64,000 nucleotides of DNA from Rhizobium sp. FKL33 (GTDB lineage: Bacteria; Pseudomonadota; Alphaproteobacteria; Rhizobiales; Rhizobiaceae): the NCBI RefSeq assembly GCF_005222915.1, contig NZ_STFX01000021.1:114998-178997 (forward strand), given 5' to 3'. The position numbers and the translations under genes were made by a program. The notes under the pieces are model-generated. The model searched no databases. It saw nothing but the letters and a program-made list of their open reading frames with translations, and was not told where the DNA came from. Positions 62,092 through 64,000 of the stretch are shown here, piece after piece (the first letter of the stretch is position 1; each line of letters starts with the position of its first letter).

Positions 62092-62588
62092 TGTTCGAAA
62101 AGGAAATTCTGGCGCTGGCCCGCGAAGTCGTTGAGCTCTGCACCGAGAAGAATGTGATGGTGTCCACCGCCGAATCCTGCACCGGCGGCCTGGTGGCCGC
62201 CGCGATCACGGCGATTCCCGGCTCGTCACAGGTCATGGAGCGCGGCTTCGTCACCTATTCCGACAAGGCCAAATGCGAAATGCTCGGCGTCATGCCGATC
62301 ACGCTCCGCCAATATGGCGCGGTGTCCAAGGATGTGGCGCTGGAAATGGCGCATGGCGCCATGTCGCGCTCGGAAGGCGGCATCGCCGTCTCCACCACCG
62401 GCATCGCCGGCCCCGACGGCGGCTCGACGGGAAAACCCGTCGGCCTCGTCCATTTCGGCGGCCGTCACTACAAGGGCAAGCTCATCCACCGGGAAATGCG
62501 CTTCGGCGATATCGGCCGCGAAGCAATCCGGCTCGCTTCCGTCGAAGTGGCGCTGGAAATGATCGTCGAACTCGCCAGGCTCGGCTGA
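62091..62588 (+). CDS. pncC: CinA C-terminal family nicotinamide-nucleotide amidase
   Basis: A 165-aa single-domain CinA_C protein. VSTAESCTGGLVAAAIT and TTGIAGPDGGSTGKPVGLVHFG are the family signatures. The enzyme deamidates NMN to NaMN in NAD recycling. There is no N-terminal MoaB-like domain, so this is the short PncC type. It overlaps the ispDF stop by one base (TAATG), so it is co-translated. Confidence 0.92.
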   Translation: MFEKEILALAREVVELCTEKNVMVSTAESCTGGLVAAAITAIPGSSQVMERGFVTYSDKAKCEMLGVMPITLRQYGAVSKDVALEMAHGAMSRSEGGIAVSTTGIAGPDGGSTGKPVGLVHFGGRHYKGKLIHREMRFGDIGREAIRLASVEVALEMIVELARLG

Positions 62589-62602
62589 GCGGCGCAAGAG
62601 AC

Positions 62603-63055
62603 TCAGGCGCGCGGATAGATCTGGTCCGCGCGCTTCTCGAAGGCTTCCGCAAACATGCGGAAGGCGCGGTCGAACATCGACCCCATCAGCGCGCCGAGAA
62701 TCCGGCTCTTGAATTCATAATCGATGAAGAACTTCACCTCGCATCGGCCGCCGTCGAGATCGACGAAGCGCCAGACATTGTCGAGATATTTGAACGGCCC
62801 ATCGATATATTTCACCTCGATCGCCAGTTCCTCGGGCTTCAGCAGCACCTGGGTGGTGAAGGTCTCGCGGATCGCCTTGTAGCCCACCGTCATATCCGCC
62901 ACGAGCAGCGACTTGCCGTCGCGCTCTTTGCGGCTGCGCACGGTCAGCGCCTCGCAGAGCGGCAGAAATTGCGGATAGGTTTCGACATCGGCCACCAGCG
63001 CGAACATGTTGCGCGCGGTGTGATTGACGGTGCGGGTTGTTTCGTATTGGGGCAT
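62603..63055 (-). CDS. RatA/Coq10-type START-domain protein
   Basis: A 150-aa polyketide-cyclase/START-fold protein. NMFALVADVETYPQFLPLCEA and MTVGYKAIRETFTTQV define the Coq10/RatA family. Members bind ubiquinone (Coq10) or block 70S ribosome association (RatA of E. coli); which applies here cannot be told. In many relatives it follows lipA, which is absent here. Convergent with pncC, 14 bp between stops. Confidence 0.9.
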   Translation of the reverse strand: MPQYETTRTVNHTARNMFALVADVETYPQFLPLCEALTVRSRKERDGKSLLVADMTVGYKAIRETFTTQVLLKPEELAIEVKYIDGPFKYLDNVWRFVDLDGGRCEVKFFIDYEFKSRILGALMGSMFDRAFRMFAEAFEKRADQIYPRA

Positions 63056-63253
63056 GGGTCAACTATTTTCGAATGCACGCGCGTCATACACATGCCGTGT
63101 CTCCGATTTAGAATGCCGGTGCGCAATGCACAAGGGCGCAGAAACAGGGATAATTCCAGCTTAACTATTGCAAGAAGGCCTCACATTCGCTCCGTTTCGG
63201 CACAAAAAAGGCCCTCAACCCATTAGGGTAACGACAACCATACGCAACGCTTG

Positions 63254-63283
63254 TTGACATGCCGCAGCGCAACATAGAATATA
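63254..63283 (+). promoter_or_regulatory. Candidate promoter of the KTSC gene
   Basis: A perfect -35 TTGACA at 63254, with AT-rich -10 candidates TAGAAT (15-bp spacer) and AATATA (18-bp spacer) in the only strongly AT-rich stretch of this area. Confidence 0.45.
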
Positions 63284-63317
63284 AAAAAGCCTTAATTCTT
63301 GTTCAAAAGGTTGAACC

Positions 63318-63545
63318 ATGGAATGGATTAAGCTCAACTCAAAGTTAATTTCGGAGGCGGCTTATGACGAAGCCGACCTGGCTCTCCACGTCAGATTTCA
63401 CAATGGCAGTGAAAAGGTGTTTTCCAGCGTCTTTAAGCACACATTCGAAAACCTGATTTCAGCGGAATCGCCCGGCTTCTTTTACGCAACCTATATCTCC
63501 GAACATTATTCCGGAAACAGCAAAGCGCCTCGACGCAGTCGGTAG
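63318..63545 (+). CDS. KTSC domain-containing protein
   Basis: A 75-aa protein. ISEAAYDEADLALHVRFHNGSEKVFSSV ... FENLISAESPGFFYATYISEHY fits the KTSC domain, a short beta-rich module found alone or near DNA-processing genes, sometimes in phage or plasmid islands. The function is unknown. The codon choice (AAA, TTA, TCA) and the AT-rich leader differ from neighbours, hinting at acquisition. An aaaaggt ribosome site precedes the ATG. It lies next to tRNA-Asp genes, a common integration spot. Confidence 0.78.
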   Translation: MEWIKLNSKLISEAAYDEADLALHVRFHNGSEKVFSSVFKHTFENLISAESPGFFYATYISEHYSGNSKAPRRSR

Positions 63546-63637
63546 TGCACCGAGAAGCAGCGACCGTCGCGCGCAGGCAAAGGCGGTCGCCAAACACCAC
63601 GTTTGGAAAAAGTAAATACATAAACATAAAGGGAAAA

Positions 63638-63714
63638 TGGCGCGAGTGACGGGGCTCGAACCCGCGACCTCCGGCGTGACAGGCCGGCACTCTAACCGAC
63701 TGAGCTACACCCGC
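63638..63714 (-). tRNA. tRNA-Asp (GTC), copy 1
   Basis: 77 nt including CCA. The acceptor GCGGGTG / CACTCGC, anticodon loop CTGTCAC (GTC), and T-arm GGGTTCGAGCCC are intact. It is identical over 76 nt to the copy at the window end. Confidence 0.97.
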
Positions 63715-63753
63715 GCTTTGTTCCGTTCAGCGTCTCCGCCGTTCGTGAAGCGG

Positions 63754-63782
63754 TGTCTAAGGCTCTCAAGGCGAAGTGTCAA
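63754..63782 (-). promoter_or_regulatory. Promoter of tRNA-Asp copy 1
   Basis: On the minus strand TTGACA, a 17-bp spacer, and TAGACA. The start is about 33 nt before the tRNA. The -35 is perfect, the -10 weak. Confidence 0.5.
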
Positions 63783-63869
63783 GCGCGGCTTGTAAGTTTT
63801 TTGCCCGATCCGGCATTTTTCCAAACTGGATGAGAAAAACCCGCCAAACCGCTGATTCCAAAACGACAA

Positions 63870-63890
63870 AAGACGCCACAAGGGCGTCTT
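63870..63890 (-). terminator. Terminator of tRNA-Asp copy 2
   Basis: AAGACGCC / GGCGTCTT (8 bp) with a 5-nt loop, followed on the minus strand by TTGTCGTTTT, 34 bp past the 3' end of copy 2. It makes the two tRNA-Asp genes separate transcription units. Confidence 0.6.
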
Positions 63891-63924
63891 CTAAACTTGT
63901 CTTTTTCATTTTCTGGAAGGAAAA

Positions 63925-64000
63925 TGGCGCGAGTGACGGGGCTCGAACCCGCGACCTCCGGCGTGACAGGCCGGCACTCTAACCGACTGAGCTACACCCG
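63925..64000 (-). tRNA. tRNA-Asp (GTC), copy 2 (first 5' base beyond window)
   Basis: 76 of 77 nt are present, identical to copy 1, with anticodon GTC and encoded CCA. Only the first acceptor base lies beyond the window edge. Confidence 0.95.

Noticed and set aside
63776..63982. 68-aa frame ending GASDGARTRDLRRDRPAL
   Set aside because: Translation of tRNA-Asp on the opposite strand; a classic artefact.

Overview
The window is a piece of an alphaproteobacterial chromosome, almost certainly from the Hyphomicrobiales (rhizobial/agrobacterial lineage). It is GC-rich and densely coding. It carries gene sets and gene orders typical of that group: dusB(nifR3)-ntrB-ntrC-ntrY-ntrX-dat-hfq-hflX, metC next to aapJQMP, ExoR, PopZ, a BA14K protein, and cysG-DUF2849-cysI-DUF934. 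No phage, plasmid, conjugation or CRISPR region is visible. Most of the window is core metabolism with a few accessory items.

Layout. 1-680: truncated end of a YtfQ-type sugar-binding protein gene. 960-6409: a co-directional run of ppiD, trpD, trpC, moaC and moeA (periplasmic folding, tryptophan and molybdenum cofactor synthesis), meeting comEC tail to tail. 9085-16077: gltA, DUF3126, cysE, a crotonase-fold protein, a hydrolase, a CHCC zinc-finger protein, a flavin monooxygenase and metC. 16410-20752: the general amino-acid ABC transporter aapJQMP. 20949-22493: an RTX metalloprotease of the serralysin type. 22560-31937, all on the minus strand: ilvD, exoR, valS, popZ, tolC and pcm.

32112-34223 is a small-gene zone: two tRNA-Asn, tRNA-Cys, a zinc-ribbon protein, a 102-aa helical protein, a 57-aa one-helix membrane protein missed by ordinary length cut-offs, and a BA14K protein. 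34346-41108: photolyase, cyclopropane fatty acid synthase, cysK, an AlaX-type editing protein, a sulfurtransferase, an acetyltransferase and a DUF1203 protein. 41210-42945: the divergent pair alanine dehydrogenase and its probable Lrp-type regulator. 42963-43148: a MITE-like element with 51-bp inverted ends. 43171-47099: the sulfite reduction/siroheme operon. 47296-47780: a ParE/RelE-type toxin-antitoxin pair. 47862-50553: deaminase, mazG and a membrane GGDEF protein.

50666-60687 is the nitrogen-regulation block: dusB, ntrBC, ntrYX, dat, hfq and hflX, all on the minus strand with mostly overlapping or near-touching genes. 60886-62588: ispDF and the CinA C-terminal amidase. 62603-64000: a RatA/Coq10-type protein, an AT-rich KTSC-domain gene and two identical tRNA-Asp genes, the second cut by the window edge.

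Biologically the window joins nitrogen sensing (NtrBC, NtrYX, Aap, Ald/AldR), sulfur assimilation (CysE, CysK, CysI, CysG, MetC, a sulfurtransferase) and envelope or exopolysaccharide control (ExoR, TolC, PpiD). I did not find a convincing undescribed multi-gene system. The best leads are the MITE-like element, a 14-bp tandem repeat that supplies the ribosome binding site of dat, the crotonase homologue lacking both catalytic glutamates, the orphan RTX protease, and the small-protein cluster at 33.1-34.2 kb.
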